The notes: a model not told the origin generated them from the sequence alone. Positions 43,993 to 55,728 are shown, numbered from the stretch's first letter. The stretch is DNA of 64,000 nt from Lentzea sp. NEAU-D7 (GCF_026242055.1 NZ_JAPJDL010000031.1:1-64000); one strand, 5' to 3'. Numbers and translations are program-made.

Positions 43993-44604
43993 GTGAGCCT
44001 CGCCCGTGACGAGCGCAAAGCGCTGGTCGAACTGATGACCGAGCTCGGCCCCGACGCGCCGACGTTGTGCGGGACCTGGCGGACGAAGGACCTGGCCGCG
44101 CACCTCGCGATCCGCGAGCGCCGCCCCGACACCGCCCCCGGCATCGTGCTGCCGGTGTTCGCGAAGTGGACGGAGAAGGTCCAGGAGGACTACACGCACA
44201 AGGCGTGGAGCGAGCTCCTGGACCTGGTGCGCACGCCGCCGTTCTGGATCCAGCCGATCGACGAGCTCATGAACACCGGCGAGTACTTCGTGCACCACGA
44301 GGACGTGCGCCGCGCACAGGCCGGCTGGGAGCCACGTCCGTACGACGCCCGGCGCGAGGCGACGCTGTGGAAGCTGCTGCCGTTCACCGCGCGCATGACG
44401 TACAAGTCGTCGCCCGTGGGCGTGACGCTGGTGCGCCCCGACGGTGAGCACGTCGTCGCCAAGCAGGGCGCGAACGGAGTGGTGATCACCGGCGAGGTGG
44501 CCGAGCTGGTGATGCTGGCGTTCGGGCGCGACGAGGCCCGAGTGGAATACAGCGGCGACGCCGACGCGGTGCAACGTGTGCGGTCGTTGAACCGAAGCGT
44601 GTGA
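43993..44604 (+). CDS. TIGR03085 family protein (mycothiol maleylpyruvate isomerase-like)
   Basis: 203 residues of the DinB/MDMPI-like superfamily, family TIGR03085, found in mycothiol-producing actinobacteria. N-terminal LMTELGPDAPTLCGTWRTKD with DLAAHLAIRERRPDTAPG is the four-helix bundle with the usual metal-site histidine, and YFVHHEDVRRAQAGW carries the second histidine pair. Metal binding is probable; substrate unknown. GTG 43993. It sits between the lipoprotein and dapA. Confidence 0.85.
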   Translation: MSLARDERKALVELMTELGPDAPTLCGTWRTKDLAAHLAIRERRPDTAPGIVLPVFAKWTEKVQEDYTHKAWSELLDLVRTPPFWIQPIDELMNTGEYFVHHEDVRRAQAGWEPRPYDARREATLWKLLPFTARMTYKSSPVGVTLVRPDGEHVVAKQGANGVVITGEVAELVMLAFGRDEARVEYSGDADAVQRVRSLNRSV

Positions 44605-44611
44605 ACTCGGG

Positions 44612-47196
<2,585 letters not shown>

Positions 47197-47220
47197 ACGT
47201 GACCCTGCTGTGATCTGCGT

Positions 47221-47265
47221 CCCCCTCGTCCGATAAGGTTTGATCCCAGACCATGGACGAGGGGG
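47221..47265 (+). promoter_or_regulatory. Hairpin that would sequester the ribosome site of the orphan atpB
   Basis: CCCCCTCGTCC (47221-47231) pairs perfectly with GGACGAGGGGG (47255-47265); the right arm contains the GAGGGGG that precedes ATG 47274. A GATAAG at 47232 could be a -10 that starts transcripts lacking the left arm. Confidence 0.5.
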
Positions 47266-47273
47266 TTCGCCCA

Positions 47274-48077
47274 ATGGCCGGTAACGACGTTTTCAGCCCA
47301 CCGGGCAAAGACGACATTCTTCTCCCGCCGATTTTCACCTGGCACGAGCCGCTGGGCCTGCCGTTCGACTTCTCGGTGACCAAACCGCAGGCCCTGCTGG
47401 TGCTGTCGGTGGCGATCATCATGACGTTCTTCCTGGTCACGACCAGGAGCATGAAGATCGTGCCGACCCGCTGGCAGTTCGCCGCCGAGTCGCTCTACGA
47501 CTTCGGCCGCAACACCATCGCGCGCGAGCAGATCGGCGCCAAGGAATTCGCGCCGTACGTGCCGCTGATCGTCAGCATCTTCTGCTTCGTGCTCGTGAAC
47601 AACGTCTACGGGCTGATCCCGTTCATCCAGTTCCCGACGTTCACGCACAGCGGGTTCCCGGCGGCCGTCGCGCTGCTGATCATCTTTCCGCTCTACCACT
47701 ACGTGGGCATCCGCAAGTTCGGCCTCAAGGGCTACCTGCGCAACCAGTTCATCATCAAGGACGTGCCGAAGCCCGTGCTGTGGGGGCTGCTGATCCCGAC
47801 CGAGGTCATCCTCAAGTTCTTCTTCGACCCGGTGAACCTCGCGATCCGGGTGTTCGCGGCGATGTTCGCCGGGCACCTGCTGATCCTGGTGTTCACGCTC
47901 GGCAGCGAGTTCCTGCTGTTCAACGCGCCGATCTACCTCAAGCCGGTGTCGGTGCTGGGCTTCGCGCTCGCCATTGCGCTGTTCTTCCTGGAGGCGCTGG
48001 TGCAGGTGCTGCAGGCGTACATCTTCGCTCTGCTGTCGGCGCACTTCATCGGTCGCGCGCTGGCTGAACAGCACTGA
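47274..48077 (+). CDS. Orphan ATP synthase F0 subunit a (AtpB) paralogue
   Basis: 267 residues, polytopic membrane protein of the ATP synthase a-subunit family. The essential stator arginine is R192 in VNLAIRVFAAMFAGH (canonical LRLFGNMFAGH), and the last helix has LEALVQVLQAYIFALL, as in true subunit a. The GNM triplet is changed to AAM. No other atp genes surround it, so it is not the operon copy. ATG 47274 has GAGGGGG at the right spacing; ATG 47253 is weaker. Its stop overlaps the start of the next reading frame (TGATG). Energy-coupled role unknown. Confidence 0.85.
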   Translation: MAGNDVFSPPGKDDILLPPIFTWHEPLGLPFDFSVTKPQALLVLSVAIIMTFFLVTTRSMKIVPTRWQFAAESLYDFGRNTIAREQIGAKEFAPYVPLIVSIFCFVLVNNVYGLIPFIQFPTFTHSGFPAAVALLIIFPLYHYVGIRKFGLKGYLRNQFIIKDVPKPVLWGLLIPTEVILKFFFDPVNLAIRVFAAMFAGHLLILVFTLGSEFLLFNAPIYLKPVSVLGFALAIALFFLEALVQVLQAYIFALLSAHFIGRALAEQH

Positions 48078-48372
48078 TGGGGATGTACGTCGGCGTGCGC
48101 GGTTCTACCGCGGCGACATCCGCGAGCAGTCCGTCGACTGGCTGCGCGCGCAGGTCGCCGAACTGGCGCGGCTGGTGGACGCCGACGGAGACCGGCCGGT
48201 CGGGTTCTTCCTGCTGACCGGCGAACGGCAGGAGGCGACCGCGTGGACCGTGCGGGACGGCGACGTGCACGAGGGTGCGGCACCCGCCGGGTCCGCGGGT
48301 TCGCCCGCTAGGGGCGCTGGCACACCAGGTGCAGCGACTCCTCGGGCATGGCGCCGGGGTAGGACGGGGTGA
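48077..48372 (+). pseudogene. Small frameshifted gene coupled to the orphan atpB
   Basis: The ATG at 48077 overlaps the atpB stop (TGATG) and begins MGMYVGVRG, but this frame closes after about 46 codons. A second frame from about 48100 continues as FYRGDIREQSVDWL and RAQVAELARLVDADG with typical GC-rich third positions. One extra base near 48100-48104 would join them. The product would be a ~95-residue soluble protein of unknown function. Its end runs into the convergent methyltransferase gene, so the true stop is unclear. Confidence 0.5.
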
Positions 48373-48922
48373 AGACCGGCCGGCTCCGGCGCACGACCCG
48401 CAGGCCGACCTCGGCCAGGTGCGCCTCGAAGTTGGCCTCGGAGAACGACGACACCTCGATCTCCTGGCCCATCCAGGGCAGGGTGACCTGTTCGACGTCG
48501 ACGGCCACGGTGGCGAGGAAGAAGTGACCGCCGGGCCGCAGCCAGGTCGAGATCTGGCCGAGGGTCGCGATGATCTCGGCCTGGGTCATCTGCAGCAGCG
48601 AGAAGACGGCGCAGATGACGTCCCACGAGCCAGGGGGTGACTCGAAGTCGCGAATGTCGATCTTGTGGAAGGTCGCCTCGGGGACCTGGGCCGACGCGAT
48701 GTCGACCATGACGGGGGAGACGTCGAGGCCGGTGACCTTCATGCCCGCCTTGGCCAGGGTGCGTGCGACGGGAACGCCCGTGCCGCAGCCGATGTCCAGC
48801 ACGCGCGAGCCCGAGGGCTGCGTCGCGGCGAACCAGGCGAGGGTGCCGTGCAGTGCCGGCTGGTGCGACCAAGCGCGTTGGTATTCCAGCCCGAGCGTGT
48901 CGAATACCTCGGCCGCGTTCAT
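48308..48922 (-). CDS. SAM-dependent methyltransferase
   Basis: 204 residues, class I methyltransferase of the UbiE/Methyltransf_25 type. Motif I VLDIGCGTGVPVARTLAKAG near residue 45, motif post-I GLDVSPVMVDIA, then VICAVFSLLQM and LRPGGHFFLATVAV (motif III region). ATG at 48920-48922 follows GAGGGGCGGGG, the best ribosome site; the upstream in-frame sequence lies in the divergent promoter and regulator gene. Substrate unknown. Confidence 0.85.
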   Translation of the reverse strand: MNAAEVFDTLGLEYQRAWSHQPALHGTLAWFAATQPSGSRVLDIGCGTGVPVARTLAKAGMKVTGLDVSPVMVDIASAQVPEATFHKIDIRDFESPPGSWDVICAVFSLLQMTQAEIIATLGQISTWLRPGGHFFLATVAVDVEQVTLPWMGQEIEVSSFSEANFEAHLAEVGLRVVRRSRPVFTPSYPGAMPEESLHLVCQRP

Positions 48923-49016
48923 TTCCCCGCCCCTCATTTCGACCCAATCCACCTGAGTGAAGTGTGGAGAAGCTCTCTGCACGCCTTCTGGATGGCTTCT
49001 GGACGAAAACTGACGG

Positions 49017-49022
49017 TAGGTT
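49017..49022 (+). promoter_or_regulatory. Probable -10 element (leaderless) of the AfsR-like gene
   Basis: TAGGTT ends five bases before GTG 49028. Confidence 0.35.
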
Positions 49023-49027
49023 GCTAG

Positions 49028-51832
49028 GTGAACGCGGACAGCGACGAAGTGAGAACACAGGTGCAGAACGAGTTGCGCGTCAGCTTGCTGGGCGCGCTCG
49101 CGGCCACGGTGGACGGCGAGGAGCTCACGCTCGGTCCGCCGCGGCAGAGGGCTGTGCTCGCGGTGCTCGCGTTGCGCGCCAACCACGTCGTGTCTCGCAG
49201 TGAGCTCATCGACGCCGTGTGGGGCGACGATCCGCCCGCGAGTGCCGACAACGGCATCCACACCTACGTCGCCGGGCTGCGCAGGCTTTTCGAGCCGGAC
49301 AGGGCGTCGCGGGCGCCGAGTTCCGTGCTGCTCTCCACGGACGCTGGATATTTGCTGAGACTACCGTCGGGCAGCTCCGACGCCGCCGTGTTCCGCTCCC
49401 ACCTCGACGAGGCCGGGCGGTTGCGGGACAAGCCCGTCGAGGCCGTCGCCGCTTTCGACGCCGCGCTGGGGCTGTGGCGGGGGATCGCCCTGGAGGGCGT
49501 GCCGGGCCCGTTCGCGGCGGTGGAGCGCGCGCGTCTGGCCGAGCTGCGGCTCACGGCCGTGGAGCAGCGTGCGGCGCTGATGCTGACGGTCGGGCGTGAG
49601 GCCGAGGTGGCGGCGGAGCTGACGACGCTGGTCAGTGCGCATCCGTTGCGCGAGAGGCTGCACGGTCTGCTGATGTCCGCGCTGTACCGCGGTGGCAGGC
49701 AGGCGGAGGCGCTGGCCGTCTACGCGGATCTGCGCCGGCTGCTGATCGAGGAGCTCGGCATCGAGCCCGGTCCCGAACTGCGCCAGCTGCACGAACAGCT
49801 GCTCGTGGGCCGGCCCGACCCGCAGCCGGAACCGGTGGCGCCCGCGCTGGTGCCCGTCCAGCTGCCGCACGAGATCCGCGACTTCACCGGCCGCGAGAAG
49901 GAGCTGGCGAAGCTCGCCGAGGTGGTCCCGCACGACCACTCGCCGGTGCTCGTCGCGATCACCGGCACCGGCGGCGTCGGCAAGACGGCCCTGGCCGTGC
50001 GGTTCGCGCACCAGGTGGCCTCGCGGTTCCCGGACGGCCAGCTGCACGTCGACCTGCGCGGGTTCGACTCGTCGGCACCGCCAGTGCAGCCCGGCGCCGC
50101 GCTGCACCAGCTGTTGCAGAGCCTCGGCGTGCCGTCCGAACGCATCCCGGAGGACCTGCCGGCGAAGTCCGCGCTGTACCGCAGCGTCCTCGCGGGCAAG
50201 CGGGTCCTGGTGCTGCTCGACAACGCGCGGCTGGCCGAGCAGGTCCGTTTGCTGCTGCCGGGCCGGTCGACGTCGATGGTGCTCGTGACGTCGCGCAACC
50301 ACCTCGGCGGGCTCGTCGCCCGCGACGGCGCGCACTCGATGACGTTGTCGACCCTCACCCGCGACGAGGGCCTGGCGCTGCTGACGGCCGCGGTGGGCTC
50401 GGACCGGGTCGCCGCCGAGCCCGGCGCCGCCGCGAAGCTCGTCGAACTGTGCGGGCACCTGCCGCTGGCGGTGCGGATCGCGGCCGAACGCGTGGTGACG
50501 CGGCCGCACCTCACGCTGGCCGACCTCGCGAGCGATCTCGCCGACGAGCACGACCGGTTGAACGTGCTGGCCACGGGCGACGACGAGGACACGGCCGTGC
50601 GCGCCGCCTTCTCGTGGTCCTACCTCGCCCTGAAACCCGACGCGGCCAGGACGTTCCGGCTGATCGGCCTGCACCCCGGCGCCGAGATCAGCCTGAACGC
50701 CGTGGCGGCGCTCGCGGGTGTGCCGGTGTCGCGGGCCCGGACGCTGGTGGACGTGCTGGCGGGCGGGCACATGCTGGAGGAGGTCGCGCGCGGCCGGTTC
50801 CGGATGCACGACCTGCTTCGCCTGTACGCCACCGAACTCAGCGCCACCGAGGAGTCGTCGGACGGCCGCGGCGAGGCCGTGGCGCGCATGCTGGGCTGGT
50901 ACTTCGACACCGCGAACGCCGCCGGCACCGTCATCGCGCCGCCGGACCACCCGGCGTTCCTGCTCCCACCACTGTCCACTCAGGACTTCATCTCGCACGA
51001 CGACGCCTTCACCTGGTGCCGCACGGAGTCCGCGAACCTGCTGGCCGTGGCGAGACTCGCCGAGGAACAGCACTCGCCGACGGCGTGGCAGATCCCGGTG
51101 GCGCTGTGGAACTACTTCGTCGTGTCGAGCGCGCTGGACGAGTGGACGCGCACGTACCGCGTCGCCGAACGCGCCGCGGCCCGTGACGGCAACCAGGCGG
51201 CCCGCGCGTGGGCGGTGCACGGCCAGGGGCTGTCGGCGTTCCGCGGGCAGCGGTTCGCGGACGCGCTGGAGCTCTTCGACCGCGCGCTCGCCATCCGGCA
51301 CGAGATCGGCGACGCCGTCGGTGCCGCCTGGAGCCTCACGGGCCTGGGCATGGCGTACGGCGGCCTGCGCCAGTTCGACCTCGCCGTCGACAGGTTCGGC
51401 GAGGCGCTGAGAAGGCACGCCGAGGCCGGCTCGTGGTTCGGCGAGGGCGGCACGAGGCTGTTCCTGAGCGACATCCTGCGCTCGGCGGGCCAGTTCGAGG
51501 CGTCGCTGGTGTCGGCGCGGACGGCGTTCGAGCTGATGGACGCGCACGACGCGGTGCACGGCAAGGCGATGGCGCTCGTCAGCATCGGCTGGGCGCAGGC
51601 GAAGCTGGGCAGCCGGGGCGAGGCGCGGGAGTCGTTCCGGCGCGCGATCGAGTTCCTGCGGGTGCTCGGCGACCGCAAGAGCCTCGCGGAGGCGTTGCAC
51701 GGCCTGGGGGAGACGAGCACGGGGCAGCCCGAGGTGGCGCGGACGCACCTGCTGGAAGCGTTGACGATCTACGAGGACTACGACCACCCGCTCACGCCGG
51801 AGATCCACACGAGGCTGCACGAACTCGCCTAG
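49028..51832 (+). CDS. AfsR/SARP-type transcriptional regulator with NB-ARC and TPR domains
   Basis: 934 residues. N-terminal OmpR-like winged helix (LSLLGALAATVDGEEL region; ANHVVSRSELIDAVWG, about 20-100), bacterial transcriptional activation domain (about 105-255, YADLRRLLIEELGIEPGPEL), STAND ATPase with P-loop GTGGVGKTALAV near 313 and VLLDNARLAEQVRLLLPG, then TPR repeats from about 720 to the end (SLTGLGMAYGGLRQFDLAVD). Such proteins activate secondary metabolism or stress genes. It is not next to a recognisable biosynthetic cluster; the TOMM cluster is 5 kb away. Confidence 0.93.
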   Translation: MNADSDEVRTQVQNELRVSLLGALAATVDGEELTLGPPRQRAVLAVLALRANHVVSRSELIDAVWGDDPPASADNGIHTYVAGLRRLFEPDRASRAPSSVLLSTDAGYLLRLPSGSSDAAVFRSHLDEAGRLRDKPVEAVAAFDAALGLWRGIALEGVPGPFAAVERARLAELRLTAVEQRAALMLTVGREAEVAAELTTLVSAHPLRERLHGLLMSALYRGGRQAEALAVYADLRRLLIEELGIEPGPELRQLHEQLLVGRPDPQPEPVAPALVPVQLPHEIRDFTGREKELAKLAEVVPHDHSPVLVAITGTGGVGKTALAVRFAHQVASRFPDGQLHVDLRGFDSSAPPVQPGAALHQLLQSLGVPSERIPEDLPAKSALYRSVLAGKRVLVLLDNARLAEQVRLLLPGRSTSMVLVTSRNHLGGLVARDGAHSMTLSTLTRDEGLALLTAAVGSDRVAAEPGAAAKLVELCGHLPLAVRIAAERVVTRPHLTLADLASDLADEHDRLNVLATGDDEDTAVRAAFSWSYLALKPDAARTFRLIGLHPGAEISLNAVAALAGVPVSRARTLVDVLAGGHMLEEVARGRFRMHDLLRLYATELSATEESSDGRGEAVARMLGWYFDTANAAGTVIAPPDHPAFLLPPLSTQDFISHDDAFTWCRTESANLLAVARLAEEQHSPTAWQIPVALWNYFVVSSALDEWTRTYRVAERAAARDGNQAARAWAVHGQGLSAFRGQRFADALELFDRALAIRHEIGDAVGAAWSLTGLGMAYGGLRQFDLAVDRFGEALRRHAEAGSWFGEGGTRLFLSDILRSAGQFEASLVSARTAFELMDAHDAVHGKAMALVSIGWAQAKLGSRGEARESFRRAIEFLRVLGDRKSLAEALHGLGETSTGQPEVARTHLLEALTIYEDYDHPLTPEIHTRLHELA

Positions 51833-51880
51833 GGGAGATCCCTGATGTGCGCGGCCTGATGCGTAGGCAAACTACATGTC

Positions 51881-52561
51881 ATGCAGAAGCGCGCTCGGAC
51901 CCTGTTGGTGTGGCTGCACGTCGTCACGTCCGTGGGCTGGCTCAGCCAGGCCGTGGCGTTGCTCGCGCTGGTGCTCTACGGCATGAAGACGGGCGACCTC
52001 AACGCGTTCAAGATGGCGCGCTACCTCGACCACGAGGTGCTGGCTATCATGGCCAACACCAGTGCGTTCAGCGGGTTCATGCTCAGCGCCACGACGCCGT
52101 GGGGGTACTTCCGGCACTGGTGGGTGCTCGCCAAGTTCGTGATCACCGTCAGCCAGCTCTACATCGGCGTCTTCATCCTGAGCGGCAACCTCCAAGAGGC
52201 CGTGGACGGGCACGTGACGGCCTGGATGCCCGTCGGCACGGCGCTCATGATCAGCGCGATCGCGTTCCAGGCGTGGCTCAGCGTCGCGAAGCCGTGGGGC
52301 CGCACGCCGTGGACGGACCCCAAGGTCAAGCTGCCCACGGCGAGCACGGCCACGTTCGTCGCGGCGCTGGTCGTCCCGGTGATCGACTTCGCGATCAGCC
52401 TGTGGCGGGGCAACCCGATGCCCCTGCTCATGCTGATCACGGTGATCGCCTACTCGATCAGGCGGGCCGCCAGGGCGAGACGCCGGTCGTCGGCCGCGTC
52501 GGGTCGTGGAAGCGCGGCAGGTCCGGCTCGTCGAGGCGCAACGGCGCCAAGCCCTCGGTGA
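51881..52561 (+). CDS. DUF2269-like integral membrane protein
   Basis: 226 residues. Four to five helices: TLLVWLHVVTSVGWLSQAVA with the family's HxxxxxGW pattern, FSGFMLSATTPWGYF, WWVLAKFVITVSQLYIGVFI, and FVAALVVPVIDFAISLW. Similar small permease-like proteins are annotated DUF2269 or 'CopD-like'. The last ~30 residues are antisense to the end of the acyltransferase gene and are basic, low-complexity, probably read-through. ATG 51881. Function unknown. Confidence 0.7.
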   Translation: MQKRARTLLVWLHVVTSVGWLSQAVALLALVLYGMKTGDLNAFKMARYLDHEVLAIMANTSAFSGFMLSATTPWGYFRHWWVLAKFVITVSQLYIGVFILSGNLQEAVDGHVTAWMPVGTALMISAIAFQAWLSVAKPWGRTPWTDPKVKLPTASTATFVAALVVPVIDFAISLWRGNPMPLLMLITVIAYSIRRAARARRRSSAASGRGSAAGPARRGATAPSPR

Positions 52562-53231
52562 TCGCGATCATGATCCGCTCGTGCGCGCGCCGGGCGTCGC
52601 CCATCGTCTCCGCCTTCAGGTCGGACAGCTCGACCGGCTTGCCGAAGTGGACCTTGAACGTCGGCCGCTTGCGCACCGCGCGCAGCCACGACGTCAGGTA
52701 CGGCAGGAAGTCCCTCCAGCCGCTGACGTGCAGGTTGCCCCAGTACACGGCCTCGTGCGCGCCCCACTGGCTGATGGGGATCACCGGGATGCCGCCGCCC
52801 AAAGCCATGCGGGCGACACCGGTCTTGCCCCGCTCCGGCCACAGGCCGGGGTCGAGGCTGATCTTGCCCTCGGGGTAGACGGCGATCGGGTCGCCGCCCT
52901 TCTGCAGCGCCGCGACGGCGCGGTGCATGGCCTCGCCCGCGTTCGCCGACCGCCGGTCGACGCGCAGGTGACCGCAGGCCTTCAGGGCCGGGCCCATGAT
53001 CGGCGCGTCGAGCAGGCCGCCCGCGAGCATGAAGCGCGGGTTGACGCCGATCTTGCGGCAGGCCGCGATGAGCACCATCGGGTCGAGGTTGCCGATGTGG
53101 TTGGAGGCGAGCAGCAACGGCTTGCCGAGCAGCTCCGGCGGGATGTCGCCCGATACCTCGAGCTTGCCAGTCAGCGCGATCAGGCCCCGGTCGACCACCA
53201 TGAGCACGCGCCAGAAAAGCGGTGTGGACAC
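52458..53231 (-). CDS. 1-acyl-sn-glycerol-3-phosphate acyltransferase (PlsC-like)
   Basis: About 257 residues, membrane-associated lysophospholipid acyltransferase. The HX4D motif is in ASNHIGNLDPMVLI, with GHLRVDRRSANAGEAMHRA, the EGK motif in AVYPEGKISLDP, and GVARMALGGGIPVIPI as block IV. GTG at 53229-53231 is the most plausible start; an ATG at 53285 in frame would add 18 residues. The 3' end overlaps the convergent DUF2269-like gene by about 104 bp. Confidence 0.88.
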   Translation of the reverse strand: MSTPLFWRVLMVVDRGLIALTGKLEVSGDIPPELLGKPLLLASNHIGNLDPMVLIAACRKIGVNPRFMLAGGLLDAPIMGPALKACGHLRVDRRSANAGEAMHRAVAALQKGGDPIAVYPEGKISLDPGLWPERGKTGVARMALGGGIPVIPISQWGAHEAVYWGNLHVSGWRDFLPYLTSWLRAVRKRPTFKVHFGKPVELSDLKAETMGDARRAHERIMIAITEGLAPLRLDEPDLPRFHDPTRPTTGVSPWRPA

Positions 53232-53337
53232 GCGGGGCAGCGTACGGCGTGTCGGAACGACTCCGTGCCCGAACGGGTGAACCATGAGGTTTCGCACGCG
53301 TCCCAGTTGCAGACGTGGCTGGTGAGGCACGAGGGAC

Positions 53338-53343
53338 TACCTT
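53338..53343 (+). promoter_or_regulatory. Probable -10 element (leaderless) of ftsK
   Basis: TACCTT ends six bases before ATG 53350, no ribosome site. Confidence 0.35.
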
Positions 53344-53349
53344 GTAGAC

Positions 53350-55728
53350 ATGGCCGGGCGCACAGGGACTTCGAGAAAGACCACGTCACGCGGCAAAGCA
53401 CCAGCCAAGCCGCGGGCGCGGTCCAGCGCGTCCAGAAAACCCGCACCGCGCAAGAAGAGCGGCGGTGCTATCAGCGCCGTGTGGGGTGCTTTGGGCCGTG
53501 GCGTCGGCAGTCTCGTGCGCACCGTCAGCCGTACCAAGGACCTTGATCCCGAACACCGCCGTGACGGCCTGGGCCTGCTGCTGATCGCTCTCGCGGTCAT
53601 CACCGGCGCCGGGGTGTGGTGGCAGGCCGGTGGACCGGTCGGGCAGTGGGTCGACGTCGCCGTGCGCAGCTCCGTCGGGTTCCCGGCGGTGATCGTGCCG
53701 GTCGTGCTGCTCGGCATCGGCGTCACGCTGATGCGCACCGACCCGAAGCCCGACGCGCGCCCGCGGCTGATCATCGGCTCGCTGCTGATGATGATCGGCG
53801 TGCTCGGCATGTTCCACCTCATCGGCGGCCTGCCGATGGACCCGCTGGAACGCCGCAGCGCCGGCGGTGCGCTGGGATACCTGGCCGGAGGGTTCCTCGC
53901 CCAGGGCCTGACGCCGTGGGTCGCCGGGCCGTTGCTGTTCCTGATCTTCGGCTACGGCCTGCTGGTCGTGACGCACACGCCGATCCGCCAGGCGCCCGAA
54001 CGCATCCGCTCGTTGCTGCACCCCGGCACGCCGGCGAACGACGAGTCGCCGGAGGAGGAGCCGGTCGAGGAGCCGAAGCCGGTCCGCCTGCGCCGCCCGT
54101 CCCGCCGGCGCCAGGCCGTCGAGCCGGTCGAGGAGGAGCCGCAGGCCGAGCTCCCGCTGGAGGAGCCCGCGGAGCCCGCCCCGAAGCCCGCGAAGGAGAA
54201 GAAGGCCGCCGCTCCCGCGATGGTCGTGCGCGCGGTCGAGGGCGAGTACCAGCTGCCGCCGCCGGACGTGCTGAAGGACGGCGACGCGCCGAAGACCCGC
54301 AGCAAGGCGAACGACCTCATGATCGAGGCGATCTCCGGCGTGCTGGACCAGTTCTCGATCGACGCCCAGGTCACCGGCTTCACCCGCGGCCCGACGGTCA
54401 CGCGCTACGAGGTCGAGCTCGGCCCCGGCGTGAAGGTCGAGAAGATCACCGCGCTGACCAAGAACATCGCGTACGCCGTGGCGACCGACAACGTCCGCCT
54501 GCTGGCCCCGATCCCCGGCAAGTCCGCGGTCGGCATCGAGGTGCCCAACAGCGACCGCGAGATGGTGCGGCTGGGCGACGTGCTGCGCGCGCCGTCCACG
54601 GTCAAGGACACGCATCCGATGGTGATCGGCCTCGGCAAGGACATCGAGGGCCACATGGTCACCGCGAACCTGACGAAGATGCCGCACCTGCTGGTGGCGG
54701 GCTCCACGGGTTCCGGCAAGTCGTCGTTCGTGAACTCGATGCTGGTGTCGCTGCTGGCCCGCGCGACGCCCGACGAGGTCCGGATGATCCTCATCGACCC
54801 GAAGATGGTCGAGCTGACGCCGTACGAGGGCATCCCGCACCTGATCACGCCGATCATCACGCAGCCCAAGAAGGCGGCGGCGGCCCTGGCCTGGCTCGTC
54901 GAGGAGATGGAGCAGCGCTACCAGGACATGCAGGTCAACCGGGTGCGCCACGTCGACGACTTCAACCGCAAGGTGAAGTCCGGCGAGATCACCGCGCCGC
55001 CCGGTTCCGAGCGCGTCTACCGGCCCTACCCGTACATCATGGCGATCGTCGACGAGCTCGCCGACCTGATGATGACCGCGCCGCGCGACGTCGAGGACGC
55101 CATCGTCCGCATCACGCAGAAGGCCCGTGCGGCGGGCATCCACCTCGTGCTGGCGACGCAGCGGCCGTCCGTCGACGTCGTCACCGGCCTGATCAAGACG
55201 AACGTGCCGTCGAGGCTGGCGTTCGCGACCTCCTCGCTGACCGACTCGCGGGTCATCCTGGACCAGCCCGGAGCCGAGAAGCTGATCGGCATGGGCGACG
55301 CCCTGTACCTGCCGATGGGCGCCTCGAAGCCGGTGCGCATCCAGGGCGCGTTCGTGGGCGACGAGGAGATCTCGTCGATCGTCGAGTTCACCAAGAACCA
55401 GGCGCAGCCGGAGTACACCGACGGCGTCACCGCGCAGAAGGCCGGCGAGAAGAAGGAGATCGACGCCGACATCGGCGACGACCTCGAACTGCTGGTGCAG
55501 GCGACCGAGCTGATCGTGACGTCGCAGTTCGGCTCGACGTCGATGCTGCAGCGCAAGCTGCGCGTCGGGTTCGCCAAGGCGGGGCGCCTCATGGACCTGC
55601 TGGAGACCCGCGGCGTCGTCGGCCCGTCCGAGGGCTCGAAGGCACGCGAGGTGCTGATCAAGCCGGACGAGCTGGAGTCCGTGATCTACCTGATGCGCGG
55701 AGGCGGCCCCGCCGACGACGAGGACTAG
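53350..55728 (+). CDS. ftsK: DNA translocase FtsK/SpoIIIE
   Basis: 792 residues. Septum-anchored ATPase that pumps chromosomal DNA at division. A basic N terminus is followed by four membrane helices (about 73-205), a Pro/Glu linker (230-310), the alpha domain (SIDAQVTGFTRGPTVTRYEV), and the beta motor with Walker A G451-STGSGKSS and Walker B IVDELADLMM; the C-terminal gamma winged helix (TSQFGSTSMLQRKLRVGFAKAG) reads KOPS-type signals. It is normally followed closely by argA in actinobacteria; here 5.4 kb of accessory genes intervene. Confidence 0.96.
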   Translation: MAGRTGTSRKTTSRGKAPAKPRARSSASRKPAPRKKSGGAISAVWGALGRGVGSLVRTVSRTKDLDPEHRRDGLGLLLIALAVITGAGVWWQAGGPVGQWVDVAVRSSVGFPAVIVPVVLLGIGVTLMRTDPKPDARPRLIIGSLLMMIGVLGMFHLIGGLPMDPLERRSAGGALGYLAGGFLAQGLTPWVAGPLLFLIFGYGLLVVTHTPIRQAPERIRSLLHPGTPANDESPEEEPVEEPKPVRLRRPSRRRQAVEPVEEEPQAELPLEEPAEPAPKPAKEKKAAAPAMVVRAVEGEYQLPPPDVLKDGDAPKTRSKANDLMIEAISGVLDQFSIDAQVTGFTRGPTVTRYEVELGPGVKVEKITALTKNIAYAVATDNVRLLAPIPGKSAVGIEVPNSDREMVRLGDVLRAPSTVKDTHPMVIGLGKDIEGHMVTANLTKMPHLLVAGSTGSGKSSFVNSMLVSLLARATPDEVRMILIDPKMVELTPYEGIPHLITPIITQPKKAAAALAWLVEEMEQRYQDMQVNRVRHVDDFNRKVKSGEITAPPGSERVYRPYPYIMAIVDELADLMMTAPRDVEDAIVRITQKARAAGIHLVLATQRPSVDVVTGLIKTNVPSRLAFATSSLTDSRVILDQPGAEKLIGMGDALYLPMGASKPVRIQGAFVGDEEISSIVEFTKNQAQPEYTDGVTAQKAGEKKEIDADIGDDLELLVQATELIVTSQFGSTSMLQRKLRVGFAKAGRLMDLLETRGVVGPSEGSKAREVLIKPDELESVIYLMRGGGPADDED

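Noticed and set aside
47253-47273. ATG 47253 as the start of the orphan atpB
   Set aside because: No ribosome binding site at the right distance, whereas ATG 47274 has GAGGGGG eight bases upstream.
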